From Flavobacterium sp. AED (GTDB taxonomy: Bacteria; Bacteroidota; Bacteroidia; Flavobacteriales; Flavobacteriaceae), in the NCBI RefSeq assembly GCF_000812945.1, contig NZ_JSYM01000004.1, forward strand, positions 62,001 through 126,000: a stretch of 64,000 bases of DNA, given 5' to 3'. The position numbers and the translations under genes are program-made. Shown here piece by piece: positions 33,201 through 43,053 of this stretch; the first letter of the stretch is position 1; each line of letters begins with the position of its first letter. Under the pieces are notes generated by a model that did not search any database, was not told the DNA's origin, and saw only the letters and a program-made list of their open reading frames with translations.

Positions 33201-34787
33201 ATGAAAAATTATATTAAACTATTTACCGCATCAACCCTATTAATATTAAGTTCTTGCTCGAATGATTTTTTAGACACTACACCTGTAACTGAAAAAGTTT
33301 CAGAAAATTTTTACAGAACTCCGAAAGATGCTCTTGAAGGACTCGTTTCAATATATGATGTATTGCAACAAGAAGGTGGCTGGGCTGGATTCCAAATGAT
33401 TACTGAAGAAGCTTCAGATGATTGCTTTGGAGGTTTTGGAACTGCTGACGGAATAGGTGTTTTAGACTGGGATCGTTTTAAAAACAGCTCTGATCCAGAA
33501 ATGAATAATGTTGTTTGGCAAACGTGTTACAAAGGAATATACAGAGCCAATATTTTATTAGAAAACTTGGATAAAGTAAATTGGGGTACTGACACTGCAC
33601 TTAAAACAAAATATGAGGCAGAAGCTCGTTTTTTAAGAGCTCATTTCCATTTTGAATTAGCAAGAATTTTTGGAGATATTGTTCCACTTGATCATACTAT
33701 TAGCACAAGTGAATTTAATTCCCCTAGAGTAGCTCCTGAAGTTACTTATGCTTTAATTGCCAATGATTTAAAATTTGCCGCTGCTAATTTAGGTGCCGAA
33801 AATTATTCTCAAGTAGGAAACCCAAATTACGGGCGCATTACTAAATGGGCTGCAGAAGCATACATCGCTAAAGCATTTTTATTCTACACGGATTATTATG
33901 ACAAAACTGATTTGGCTGGCATAATTACTAAAGCAGAAGCGATAACTAGCATCAATGATGTTGTAAACAATAGTGGCCATGCTTTGATAGCAGATTATTC
34001 TCGTCTATGGCTTGCTGCCTCACTCGCAAATTATGCAGGTGAAGGTAATACAGAGATGGTATGGGCTATTCGCTATAACGGAAGTGGTAAAGGAGACTGG
34101 AATCTTCACGAAGGAAACCGTTTATCAGTATTAATTGCACCACGTGGTGGAAACATAGGACGATATGCTTATGGTTGGGGCGGACTTACTGTAACTCCTA
34201 GTCTTTATAATGCATACGAAGTTGGAGATACTCGTAGAGATGCTACAATCATCAATTTTGCAGGAGAAGGATTGAATTTTGATCCGGCACCAAATAAAAG
34301 AGACCAACGTCAATATACAGGATACGCTTGGAAAAAATATTGTCCGGTTACCAATGAAGCTGGAGTTGCAGACGTAACTGCTAACGGTGGAAATTTCCAA
34401 ATTGACAATGTCGAAGATTATGCAGTAATACGATTTTCAGATGTATTGCTAATGGCTGCTGAACTTAATCTTGGTACAAATGCTGGTTTTGCAAAAACTT
34501 GCCTTGATAACGTTCGTGATCGTGCTTTCCAAAATGCTACTCACCGTGTTGCAGCAACTTTACCAAATATCATGAAGGAGCGTCAATTAGAACTTGCATT
34601 AGAAGGGCAACGCTACTTTGATTTAATCAGACAAAGTCCAGCTGCAGCTAAAGCTGCCATTGACAATGTAAATAGTGATTCTCAATTTAATGTAACATTT
34701 AGAACAGAGACACTCGGTTTATTTGCATTACCTCAGTCACAAATCGTACTTTCAAACGGAGCAATAAAACAAAATCCAGGTTGGTAA
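33201..34787 (+). CDS. SusD/RagB family glycan-binding lipoprotein
   Basis: A 528-residue lipoprotein with lipobox LILSSCSNDF near residue 19. The SusD N-terminus (LDTTPVTEKVSENFYRTPKD) and TPR-like helices (YKGIYRANILLENLDKVNW, AEARFLRAHFHFELARIFGD) are clear, as are the C-terminal DYAVIRFSDVLLMAAELNL and EGQRYFDLIRQ. It forms the outer-surface lid of the SusC barrel and binds glycan. It lies 11 bases after susC and 20 bases before the next lipoprotein gene. Confidence 0.95.
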   Translation: MKNYIKLFTASTLLILSSCSNDFLDTTPVTEKVSENFYRTPKDALEGLVSIYDVLQQEGGWAGFQMITEEASDDCFGGFGTADGIGVLDWDRFKNSSDPEMNNVVWQTCYKGIYRANILLENLDKVNWGTDTALKTKYEAEARFLRAHFHFELARIFGDIVPLDHTISTSEFNSPRVAPEVTYALIANDLKFAAANLGAENYSQVGNPNYGRITKWAAEAYIAKAFLFYTDYYDKTDLAGIITKAEAITSINDVVNNSGHALIADYSRLWLAASLANYAGEGNTEMVWAIRYNGSGKGDWNLHEGNRLSVLIAPRGGNIGRYAYGWGGLTVTPSLYNAYEVGDTRRDATIINFAGEGLNFDPAPNKRDQRQYTGYAWKKYCPVTNEAGVADVTANGGNFQIDNVEDYAVIRFSDVLLMAAELNLGTNAGFAKTCLDNVRDRAFQNATHRVAATLPNIMKERQLELALEGQRYFDLIRQSPAAAKAAIDNVNSDSQFNVTFRTETLGLFALPQSQIVLSNGAIKQNPGW

Positions 34788-34807
34788 TAACCTTAAAAAT
34801 AATGATT

Positions 34808-35677
34808 ATGAAAAATATATTTTTAACATTAATAGCTATAATTGCAGTCGGTTCGTTATTTTCTTGCGAACCGGTAGAAGACCGTAATAGCCTTCCTGCC
34901 ATGACTCTTAAGTCCTCAGACCTTAATTATACGGCTGTAGCAAATGGAAATACCATCGAATTAAAAAACCTAACTCCAGACATTATACCCTATTGGAGTT
35001 ATGTTGATTCAAAAGGGAATGAATTAGGACATTCAAACCTAAATGAATTAACTATTGCCATGCCATTTGCCGGTACTTATACCATTAACTTTTCAGCTTA
35101 TACAAAAGGCGGTTCAGTAACAGCTACAAAAACGGTAACCATTTTAAAAAATGACCAAACTTTATTTAGTGATCCCAGATGGGCAATGCTAACTAACGGT
35201 GTAGCCGGAAAAACATGGGTATTTAACATGGTAACTGAAAGTCCATTTGCATTTGTTGGTGGTGGATATATAAACAAGACCGTAGAAGGAGATTGGGCTT
35301 GGTATCCAGGCAGCATCAATGACGTTTCTTGGTCAGGTATAGAAAATAAAGATTGGGGAGAAGTTACTTTCGACTTGAACGGAGGTTATAATGTAAAAGT
35401 CAAACAAACTTCATTGACTACAGGAAGTACTGTAAAAACCACTCAATCCGGAACGTACAATTTTAGTCTTACAAATGGTTCTACAAATGATAGAATCATA
35501 TTAAATGGAGGAATAGAAATTCTACATCTTAATGCTTATTATAACGAAACTCTATCAGGATTTTCATTTTCTAATGTTAGACTAATAGAGCTTACGGCAA
35601 GTTCTTTAAGGTATGCCGCAATTCGTAATGATGGTGTACAAGTGGTTATGAATTTAATACCAAAAACTAGTAATTAA
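34808..35677 (+). CDS. Surface lipoprotein in SusE/SusF position
   Basis: A 289-residue protein from the ATG at 34808 (MKNIFLTLIAIIAVGSLFSC), with a lipobox Cys near residue 20. Residues 30-110 resemble a PKD or Ig-like domain (LTPDIIPYWSYVDSKGNELG; AGTYTINFSAYTKGGSVTAT). The second half is a beta-rich domain with many Trp (GDWAWYPGSINDVSWSGIEN), plausible for glycan binding. Family name not recognised. Position right after susD is where PULs encode surface glycan-binding proteins that capture polysaccharide for the endo-acting enzyme. A hairpin follows the gene. Confidence 0.75.
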   Translation: MKNIFLTLIAIIAVGSLFSCEPVEDRNSLPAMTLKSSDLNYTAVANGNTIELKNLTPDIIPYWSYVDSKGNELGHSNLNELTIAMPFAGTYTINFSAYTKGGSVTATKTVTILKNDQTLFSDPRWAMLTNGVAGKTWVFNMVTESPFAFVGGGYINKTVEGDWAWYPGSINDVSWSGIENKDWGEVTFDLNGGYNVKVKQTSLTTGSTVKTTQSGTYNFSLTNGSTNDRIILNGGIEILHLNAYYNETLSGFSFSNVRLIELTASSLRYAAIRNDGVQVVMNLIPKTSN

Positions 35678-35706
35678 ACTAAATTGGTTTAGTTATAAAA
35701 CAGAAA

Positions 35707-35753
35707 AAAGTATTGAGAATCAGTTTTCTAATAGTTTCTGACCTCAATACTTT
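35707..35753 (+). terminator. Long hairpin after the susCDE block
   Basis: AAAGTATTGAG (35707-35717) pairs perfectly with CTCAATACTTT (35743-35753), with TCAG/CTGA also able to pair inside. Only a short T-rich stretch follows, so it may be a partial terminator or an mRNA-stabilising structure that sets susCD expression above that of the enzyme genes. A smaller AACTAAA/TTTAGTT repeat (35677-35694) precedes it. Confidence 0.5.
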
Positions 35754-35895
35754 ATTCGCATACATCAAACATTTAAATATTTTTAAACAGTACGATACAC
35801 AAAAAGTTATAATATAATGCATCGATGGGTGGTGTGATTTAAACACTTATCGATACATTTATACCACTTTAACCACTATTATAATTTTAAGAAAA

Positions 35896-38382
35896 ATGAA
35901 AAACTTAAGCAATTTTATACAAACGTTGACACTATTGGGAATTACAATTCTAATGATGTCATATACTGGAAAAGAAAAGGATAAGATTTCCAATTCCAGA
36001 AAAGTGGCTTTCAATTCGGGTTGGAGTTTTCATTTGAACGATAGTATAAAAGATAAGGATACTATCAATAATACTACAACTTGGAGAACATTAAACCTAC
36101 CGCACGATTGGAGCATTGAAGGAAAGTTTGATGAAAAAAGTCCTGCAGGTTATGGTGGAGGCGCTCTTAATGGTGGATTAGGCTGGTACAAAAAAACATT
36201 TAAAGTTGCCACTGCAAATAAGAATAAAACAACTTCTATAATTTTTGACGGTGTTTATAGAAACAGCGAAGTCTGGATTAACGGACATTATCTTGGCAAA
36301 CGCCCAAATGGGTATATTGGTTTTCAATACGACCTTTCTCCTTATTTGAACTACGGAGATAAAAACAATGAAATTATTGTCAAAGTTGACAATTCAAAAC
36401 AACCCAATTCGCGTTGGTATTCCGGATCAGGAATATTTAGAAACGTATGGTTACAAACAACCGATAAATTACATATTGAACAATGGGGAACTTATATTAC
36501 TACTCCAAAAGTAACTGCCAAAAATGCTTCGGTACATTTGGAAACCACAATTAAAAATCAATACACGGCTTCAAAAAGCGCATCCATTATAACTACAATT
36601 TTTAAAAACGACACTAAAGTAATTTCGGTTACCCAAAATATAAGCATTGCTGCAAATACAAATCAAGTTCTAAACCAAGATATTCTTATAAACAACCCAA
36701 TTTTATGGTCTATTGAAAAACCAGAACTGTACACTGCGGTTACAATCATTAGCATAGACAATACGATTATTGACCAATACAAAACCAACTTTGGAATTAG
36801 AAGTTTTAAATTCGATGTTGATAAAGGATTTATTTTAAATGGAAAACAAGTCAAAATAAAAGGAGTTTGTTTGCATCATGATTTGGGGCCATTGGGATCG
36901 GCAATCAACACCAGAGCCATCGAACGCCAATTGGAAATTTTGAAAAACATGGGTGTAAACGGCATCCGAACTTCACACAATCCGCCTGCTCCAGAGCTTT
37001 TGGATCTTTGCGATAAAATGGGTTTTATTGTGATGGACGAAGCATTTGATATGTGGAAAAAAGCCAAAACCAAATATGACTATAGTCTTAATTGGGATCA
37101 ATGGCACGCTAAAGATTTGCAGGATCAAATCCTTAGAGATCGCAACCATCCCAGCATATTTATGTGGAGTATTGGTAACGAAATTCCAGAACAATGGAGC
37201 GATGAAGGTGTAGTAATTGCCAAAGAATTATCCGCAATCGTAAAAAAATTAGACACCACACGATTAGTGACTGCCGCAATGAATCCTGCCGTTAATATGA
37301 ATATTGATGCGGTAACTTTGCAATTTGAAAAGTCTAAAACTTATTTCAATTCACTCGCAACTTCGGGGGCTTTGGATATTATAGGCTATAATTATGCTCA
37401 TCAAACTTTTGAATACCATCAAAAAAACTTCCCTAATGTTCCTTTCATAGCCACCGAAACTACTTCGGCATTGGAAACCAGAGGGTATTATGAATTTCCT
37501 TCCGATACAGTCAAAGTATGGCCTGTTCGTTGGGATTTGCCTTTCACAACGGGAAATCCAAACAATACCGTATCTGCATTTGACCAAGTAAGAGCGCCTT
37601 GGGGTTCGACCCACGAAGCCACTTGGAAAGTGATAAAAAAATACGATTTCCTTGCAGGAATGTACATCTGGACAGGGTTCGATTATATTGGCGAACCAAC
37701 TCCTTATGAATGGCCATCGATTAGTTCGTATTTTGGAATAGTAGATTTGGCGGGTTTCCCCAAAGATGTTTATTATATGTATCAAAGCGAATGGACTAAC
37801 AAAACGGTTTTACACCTTTTCCCACATTGGAACTGGAAAGCTGGACAAACTGTTGATGTTTGGGCTTACTATAATAATGCCGATGAGGTTGAATTGTTCC
37901 TTAACGGAAAATCAGTTGGTGTCCGCAGCAAAAAAGGAGACGATTTACATGTAATGTGGAGAATTCCTTTTCAAGCAGGAACACTAAAAGCAGTTTCTCG
38001 TAAAAATGGAAAAACAGTTTTAGAAACCGAAATCAAAACGGCTGAAGCTCCTGCCACTTTCAAACTTTCAGCAGACAGAGCAACTATTAACGCTGATGGA
38101 AATGATTTGTCTTTCGTAACCGTGGATATTACCGATGCAAATGGTGTGCTTTCGCCAAATGCAAATAACGAAATCCATTTCTCATTAAAAGGAAACGGAA
38201 AAATAGTAGGAGTTTGCAGTGGAGATCCAGTAAGTCATGAATCGTATAAAGGAACAAAACATACTGCACTAAACGGAAAATGTTTAGTGGTGATTCAGTC
38301 TGGAAATAAAGCCGAAAAACTAGAATTAACAGCTACCGCAAATGGTTTGAAAGCAGCTACAATTACAATTTCAGCAGAATAA
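35896..38382 (+). CDS. GH2 glycoside hydrolase, probable beta-galactosidase
   Basis: An 828-residue protein with a hydrophobic N-terminus that may be a signal peptide. The GH2 order is present: sugar-binding jelly roll (residues 40-190; LPHDWSIEGKF, GVYRNSEVWINGHYLGKRPN), Ig-like domain (190-300), TIM barrel (305-600) with acid/base Glu429 in MWSIGNEIPEQW and nucleophile Glu521 in PFIATETTSALE, then C-terminal beta domains including the NADEVELFLNGKSVGVRSKK type. In xyloglucan loci this family removes the galactose capping xylose side chains. It lies 32 bases before the GH31 gene. Beta-galactosidase is the likely activity; GH2 also holds glucuronidases and mannosidases. Confidence 0.88.
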   Translation: MKNLSNFIQTLTLLGITILMMSYTGKEKDKISNSRKVAFNSGWSFHLNDSIKDKDTINNTTTWRTLNLPHDWSIEGKFDEKSPAGYGGGALNGGLGWYKKTFKVATANKNKTTSIIFDGVYRNSEVWINGHYLGKRPNGYIGFQYDLSPYLNYGDKNNEIIVKVDNSKQPNSRWYSGSGIFRNVWLQTTDKLHIEQWGTYITTPKVTAKNASVHLETTIKNQYTASKSASIITTIFKNDTKVISVTQNISIAANTNQVLNQDILINNPILWSIEKPELYTAVTIISIDNTIIDQYKTNFGIRSFKFDVDKGFILNGKQVKIKGVCLHHDLGPLGSAINTRAIERQLEILKNMGVNGIRTSHNPPAPELLDLCDKMGFIVMDEAFDMWKKAKTKYDYSLNWDQWHAKDLQDQILRDRNHPSIFMWSIGNEIPEQWSDEGVVIAKELSAIVKKLDTTRLVTAAMNPAVNMNIDAVTLQFEKSKTYFNSLATSGALDIIGYNYAHQTFEYHQKNFPNVPFIATETTSALETRGYYEFPSDTVKVWPVRWDLPFTTGNPNNTVSAFDQVRAPWGSTHEATWKVIKKYDFLAGMYIWTGFDYIGEPTPYEWPSISSYFGIVDLAGFPKDVYYMYQSEWTNKTVLHLFPHWNWKAGQTVDVWAYYNNADEVELFLNGKSVGVRSKKGDDLHVMWRIPFQAGTLKAVSRKNGKTVLETEIKTAEAPATFKLSADRATINADGNDLSFVTVDITDANGVLSPNANNEIHFSLKGNGKIVGVCSGDPVSHESYKGTKHTALNGKCLVVIQSGNKAEKLELTATANGLKAATITISAE

Positions 38383-38414
38383 AACACAATTAAATAATAT
38401 TAAAAAAGAACACA

Positions 38415-40814
38415 ATGAAAAAAATACAGATAGCTTCCTTGTCTCTATTCATGGGTTTTAGTTTGCTAATTTCGCCAAAAGCGTCAGCACAAATTCAAAA
38501 TGCAGATGTGCTTAACGCACCAATGGATATCAGCAAAGATTTTCAGAATTACCTGAACACGTTTTATTTTGCTGATGAGCTTACTAACTTTGACCCTCAA
38601 ACAGGAAAAGGAACAGTAAAATATTTAAGATACAATTACCAAACACGTCAGGCATTCAACAATATGATGATGAAGCCTAGTCCGGTTGTAGCCAATGAAT
38701 TCCCTGCTACCGAGTATGCAGCTTCACCTGAATTGCCTTTCCAAATTCAGTTTGTTTCAGACCGTACGTTGAGAATAAAAACTACTTCAGGACCACAATT
38801 TCGTCCTGAAAAAGAGTCTCTAATGCTAGTTGATGGGGTGGCTCCAAATCACCCGGAATTATGGAAATATTCTAAAATTGAAGGCGGTTATAAATTTACC
38901 AGTAAACATGGGTCGGTTGAAATTCAAACCAAACCTTGGCACGTAAAAATTTACGATGAAAAAGGAAAATTGTTAACAGGAACTCTTCATGATTCTGATT
39001 TTAAAAACACCTATACACCAACACTTCCGTTTTCGTTTGTGCGTAGAAACAGCGATTATTCCAGAAGTATGGGAGCTGCATTTAGCTTAGAGCCAGACGA
39101 AAAGATATTTGGTTGCGGAGAATCATTTACCCAATTTAACAAACGCGGTCAAAAAGTGGTTTTATGGGCTGATGATGCCAATGGTATTCAAAACGAAACA
39201 ATGTACAAACCGGTTCCGTTTTATATGAGTAGCCGTGGGTATGGAGTTTTCATGCACCACTCTACTCCTATCACTGTTGATTTTGGAAAATATTTTGGCA
39301 GTGCCAATGAAATGTATATTGGTGACGATGAGGCCGATTTGTTTTTCTTCATTGGTGAACCAAAAGAAATACTGGATGAATACACTAATTTAACCGGAAA
39401 AGCTGCGATGCCACCACTTTGGTCATTTGGTTTTTGGATGAGCCGCATCACGTATTTCTCTGAAAAAGAAGGACGTCAAGTAGCTAAAGATTTACGCGCT
39501 TATAAAATCCCAACTGATGTAATTCACTTTGACACGGGTTGGTTTGATGTAGACTGGAGAAACAATTATGAGTTTTCTAAAGACCGTTTCCCAGATGCCG
39601 TGAAAATGATGTCGGACATGAAAGACGATGGTTTCCATGTGTGTTTATGGCAATTGCCTTATTTTTCACCAAAAAATACCTTGTTCAATGAAATCATGGA
39701 CAAAAATCTAGCAGTAAGAGACCGTAAAGGAAACTTGCCTTATGAAGATGCAGTGTTGGATTTTTCGAACCCTGCAACTGTGACTTGGTATCAGGCCAAA
39801 TTAAAACATTTGTTTGACCAAGGAGTTTCTGTATTCAAAGTTGATTTTGGAGAAGCTGCTCCGCCAGACGGAATTTACCATTCAGGTCGTACGGGTTTCT
39901 ACGAGCACAATTTATACCCATTGCGTTATAATAAAGCCGTTGCCGAAATTACTCAAAAAGAAAAAGGATATACTTTAATCTGGGCCAGAAGTACATGGGC
40001 AGGTAGTCAACGGTATCCATTACACTGGGGTGGCGATGCTGAAACAAGTAATGGTGCAATGTCAGCCGAATTAAGAGGCGGACTTTCATTAGGATTAAGC
40101 GGATTCAGTTTTTGGAGTCATGATGTGGGAGGATTTGCAACCAAATCACCTGAGAATTTATACCGCAGATGGGCGCCGTTCGGAATGTTTACATCTCACG
40201 TAAGAAGCCACGGTGAGCCTCCGCGCGAACCTTGGTTGTACAGCAAAGACTTTTTGGAAGGATTCAGAAACGCCGATAATATGCGTTACGAATTAATGCC
40301 TTATATCTATGCGCAAGCCAAAGAAAGTTCTCAAAAAGGATTGCCGATGATGCGTGCTTTATTTCTTGAATATCCAAATGACCCGGGTGCTTGGTTGGTT
40401 GATAATGAATACTTATTTGGATCCAGTATGTTAGTGGCTCCTTTATTCGAAGAAGTTACTGAAAGAGATGTCTATCTTCCGGAAGGAACTTGGATTGATT
40501 ACCAAACCAAACAAGTCTATCAAGGCGGATGGCATAAAATCAAAGCGGGTGCGATTCCAATCGTAGTTTTGGTTAGAGATGGTTCTGCGATTCCTCACAT
40601 TGGATTGGCTCAATCTACAAAGGATATGGATTGGAGCAAATTAACTTTAAAAGTATACGCTACAGATGCTACCAATACTGCAACTGCTAAAGTATTCTTA
40701 CCAGAAACTGATGCCGTACAAACGATTACAGTTTCTAAAAAAGGAAACAATTTCGAAACGACATCAAATCCATTAACTGGAAAAACCACTTTCAAAACCG
40801 AGTGGGTAAAATAA
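38415..40814 (+). CDS. GH31 alpha-xylosidase
   Basis: A 799-residue protein with a signal peptide ending near PKASAQ. The catalytic nucleophile is Asp477 in VFKVDFGEAAP and the acid/base Asp541 in WGGDAETSNGAM. The segment VIHFDTGWFDVDWRNNYEFS is characteristic of YicI-like alpha-xylosidases rather than alpha-glucosidases. N-terminal beta-sandwich, barrel and two C-terminal beta domains are all present. It should release xylose from the non-reducing end of xyloglucan oligosaccharides in the periplasm, feeding XylA and XylB encoded upstream. Confidence 0.93.
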   Translation: MKKIQIASLSLFMGFSLLISPKASAQIQNADVLNAPMDISKDFQNYLNTFYFADELTNFDPQTGKGTVKYLRYNYQTRQAFNNMMMKPSPVVANEFPATEYAASPELPFQIQFVSDRTLRIKTTSGPQFRPEKESLMLVDGVAPNHPELWKYSKIEGGYKFTSKHGSVEIQTKPWHVKIYDEKGKLLTGTLHDSDFKNTYTPTLPFSFVRRNSDYSRSMGAAFSLEPDEKIFGCGESFTQFNKRGQKVVLWADDANGIQNETMYKPVPFYMSSRGYGVFMHHSTPITVDFGKYFGSANEMYIGDDEADLFFFIGEPKEILDEYTNLTGKAAMPPLWSFGFWMSRITYFSEKEGRQVAKDLRAYKIPTDVIHFDTGWFDVDWRNNYEFSKDRFPDAVKMMSDMKDDGFHVCLWQLPYFSPKNTLFNEIMDKNLAVRDRKGNLPYEDAVLDFSNPATVTWYQAKLKHLFDQGVSVFKVDFGEAAPPDGIYHSGRTGFYEHNLYPLRYNKAVAEITQKEKGYTLIWARSTWAGSQRYPLHWGGDAETSNGAMSAELRGGLSLGLSGFSFWSHDVGGFATKSPENLYRRWAPFGMFTSHVRSHGEPPREPWLYSKDFLEGFRNADNMRYELMPYIYAQAKESSQKGLPMMRALFLEYPNDPGAWLVDNEYLFGSSMLVAPLFEEVTERDVYLPEGTWIDYQTKQVYQGGWHKIKAGAIPIVVLVRDGSAIPHIGLAQSTKDMDWSKLTLKVYATDATNTATAKVFLPETDAVQTITVSKKGNNFETTSNPLTGKTTFKTEWVK

Positions 40815-40897
40815 ATAAGTTGAGTTAGTTTTAAATCGGGGAGTTAACAGTTCCTTAATTCCCTGATTTATAAAAAAGACAATTAAGAAATAATACG

Positions 40898-42904
40898 ATG
40901 ATAAAAAGACTGATACTCCCCGTTCTATTACTTTCAGTAGTTATAGGTAACGCTCAAGGCAAAAAGGCAAAATCCTACGAATTGACTTCTCCGGGAGGGC
41001 AAAATAAAATCAAATTTGAACTAGTAAATAGCGCTCCAAAATATGCGGTATCTCATGGAAAAACAGAAGTTATCACACCTTCTGATCTGGGTTTTTTATT
41101 AAAAAATAATGAAAATTTTAGTTCTAATTTCGAAATCACTAAAGTAGAAAAATCAACCTTCGATGAAACTTGGGAACAGGTTTGGGGAGAAAAGAAAAAC
41201 ATTAGAAACCATTACAATCAGTTAGTGGTTCAATTGCAACAAAAAAGCAAACAAAAACGCAAACTGGAAATTCAGTTCCGTGCTTTCGATGATGGAATTG
41301 CCTTTCGTTATGTATATCCAAAACAAGGTACAAAAGACAGTATTTTTATCATGGATGAGAAAACGACTTTCAACCTGAAACAAGATGGAAAAGCATGGTG
41401 GATCCCAGCTAATAGAGAAAACCGTGACGAATATCTTTTTAAAGATGCTCCCGTAAGTACCCTTGATACTGTTCTTACACCGCTGACTATTGAAAGTAAA
41501 AGCGGACTGGCATTGAGTTTCCACGAAGCAAATTTAGTAAATTTTGCAAGTATGACTTTGGTAAATACTACTGGAACACAACTTAAATCGGATCTCGTGC
41601 CTTGGGCTGATGGTGTAAAAGTACGGGTGAAAGATACTTTTACCTCTTCTTGGAGAACGTTACAAATTGCTGAGAAACCTACGGATTTGATTACTTCTTA
41701 TCTGATTTTGAATTTGAACGAACCAAATAAACTAGCCAATACCAGTTACTTTAAACCCTACAAATATTTTGGGATTTGGTGGGGAATGCACATTGGAAAA
41801 TACACCTTTTGGGAAAGTGAAAAGCAAGGAGCAACTACCAAACATGCTGAAGAATACATTGATTTTACAGCCAAAGAAGGATTCCATCATCTACTAATCG
41901 AAGGTTGGAACAAAGGTTGGACTCCTGCTTGGTATGAAAATAAAATGCACATGTTTAGTTTTACAAAAAGTGCCGATAACTTCGACCTGGAAAAAGTAGT
42001 GGAGTATGGAAAGAAAAATGATGTAGCGCTTATTGGCTACCACGAGACTGGTTCGAATTTGATTAATTACTTAAAAGAAATCGACGACGCTTTTGCTTTA
42101 TACAAAAAACTAGGAATGCATTCGGTTAAGATTGGTCATGTAGGTTCTAAATTGAATATGAAACAATGGCATTTTGGGCAATTTGGAGTAAATTATTTCC
42201 GATATGTTTTGGAAAAAGCCGCCCAATATGATTTGGCTGTACTGTATCATGAGTCTATAAAAGATACTGGAGAACGTCGCACGTATCCAAATATGGTTTC
42301 AAGAGAAGCTGCGAGAGGACAGGAATACAATGCTTGGAGCGAAGGAAATCCACCAAATCACTTAACTATTATTCCTTTTACCAGATTACTTTCCGGACCT
42401 ATGGATTATACACCAGGAATTTTTGATGTAGAGGTAAAACAAGGGTATCCGGGCAAAAGAGTTCACGGTACAACGGCACAACAATTGGCATTGTATGTAA
42501 CTATTTATGCTCCAATTCAAATGATGGCAGACCTTCCTGAAAATTACGAAGGTAAACCAGCTTTACAATTCTTAAAAGACGTCCCTACAGATTGGGAAAC
42601 TACTAAAGTCTTGAATGGAGAAATTGGACAATACATCACCACCGCTCGTAAAGACAGAAACAGTGCCGATTGGTTTTTAGGAAGTATCACCAATGAGAAA
42701 GCCAGACATTTAGCTATTCCTTTGACTTTTTTAGATGCTAAAGCCACTTACGAAGCACAGATTTATGCTGATGCGGAAGGTACTGATGAAACACACAATC
42801 CATCTGCAGTAGCTATTTCTAAAAAAACGGTAAAAGCTTCGGATGTATTGAAATTGCATTTAGGTGGTGCTGGAGGAACAGCCATCCGATTCAAAAAATT
42901 ATAA
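40898..42904 (+). CDS. GH97 glycoside hydrolase, inverting (SusB-like) type
   Basis: A 668-residue protein with a signal peptide (ILPVLLLSVVIGNAQG). The N-terminal beta-supersandwich (residues 25-290; SPGGQNKIKFEL, IQFRAFDDGIAFRYVYP) is followed by a barrel with WWGMHIGKYTFWESEK. The motif IGYHETGSNLINYLKEIDDA (Glu383), KIGHVG and SREAARGQEYNAW (Glu470, Glu476) resemble the inverting alpha-glucosidase branch, not the retaining alpha-galactosidase branch with an Asp nucleophile. The expected substrate is thus an alpha-glucoside, unusual for a xyloglucan locus. A nested repeat element follows the gene. Confidence 0.88.
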   Translation: MIKRLILPVLLLSVVIGNAQGKKAKSYELTSPGGQNKIKFELVNSAPKYAVSHGKTEVITPSDLGFLLKNNENFSSNFEITKVEKSTFDETWEQVWGEKKNIRNHYNQLVVQLQQKSKQKRKLEIQFRAFDDGIAFRYVYPKQGTKDSIFIMDEKTTFNLKQDGKAWWIPANRENRDEYLFKDAPVSTLDTVLTPLTIESKSGLALSFHEANLVNFASMTLVNTTGTQLKSDLVPWADGVKVRVKDTFTSSWRTLQIAEKPTDLITSYLILNLNEPNKLANTSYFKPYKYFGIWWGMHIGKYTFWESEKQGATTKHAEEYIDFTAKEGFHHLLIEGWNKGWTPAWYENKMHMFSFTKSADNFDLEKVVEYGKKNDVALIGYHETGSNLINYLKEIDDAFALYKKLGMHSVKIGHVGSKLNMKQWHFGQFGVNYFRYVLEKAAQYDLAVLYHESIKDTGERRTYPNMVSREAARGQEYNAWSEGNPPNHLTIIPFTRLLSGPMDYTPGIFDVEVKQGYPGKRVHGTTAQQLALYVTIYAPIQMMADLPENYEGKPALQFLKDVPTDWETTKVLNGEIGQYITTARKDRNSADWFLGSITNEKARHLAIPLTFLDAKATYEAQIYADAEGTDETHNPSAVAISKKTVKASDVLKLHLGGAGGTAIRFKKL

Positions 42905-42915
42905 ATTATGATAAC

Positions 42916-43026
42916 AGCAACGGATTAAAATCCGTTGCTACAATATGTCCCGTCTGCAGTGAACTCCTACATTGTGTGTTAGAGCCGTAGGCTCGGACAA
43001 TTTTGTAGGGCTGGACTTTAGTCCAG
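42916..43026. repeat. Nested inverted-repeat (cloverleaf-like) element
   Basis: Three or four stems are packed in 111 bases: AGCAACGGAT (42916-42925) with 42930-42939; an imperfect CTACAATATGTCC (42938-42950) with GGACAATTTTGTAG (42995-43008); GAGCC/GGCTC between them; and CTGGACT/AGTCCAG (43011-43026). It fills the GH97-GH39 gap. The pattern fits a REP- or MITE-like element, and I recall similar blocks in Flavobacterium intergenic DNA. It has no ORF that could be a gene. The last stem with the following T-run could also act as a terminator for GH97. Confidence 0.65.
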
Positions 43027-43053
43027 TTTTTTAAAACAAAGAAACATTTCCAA

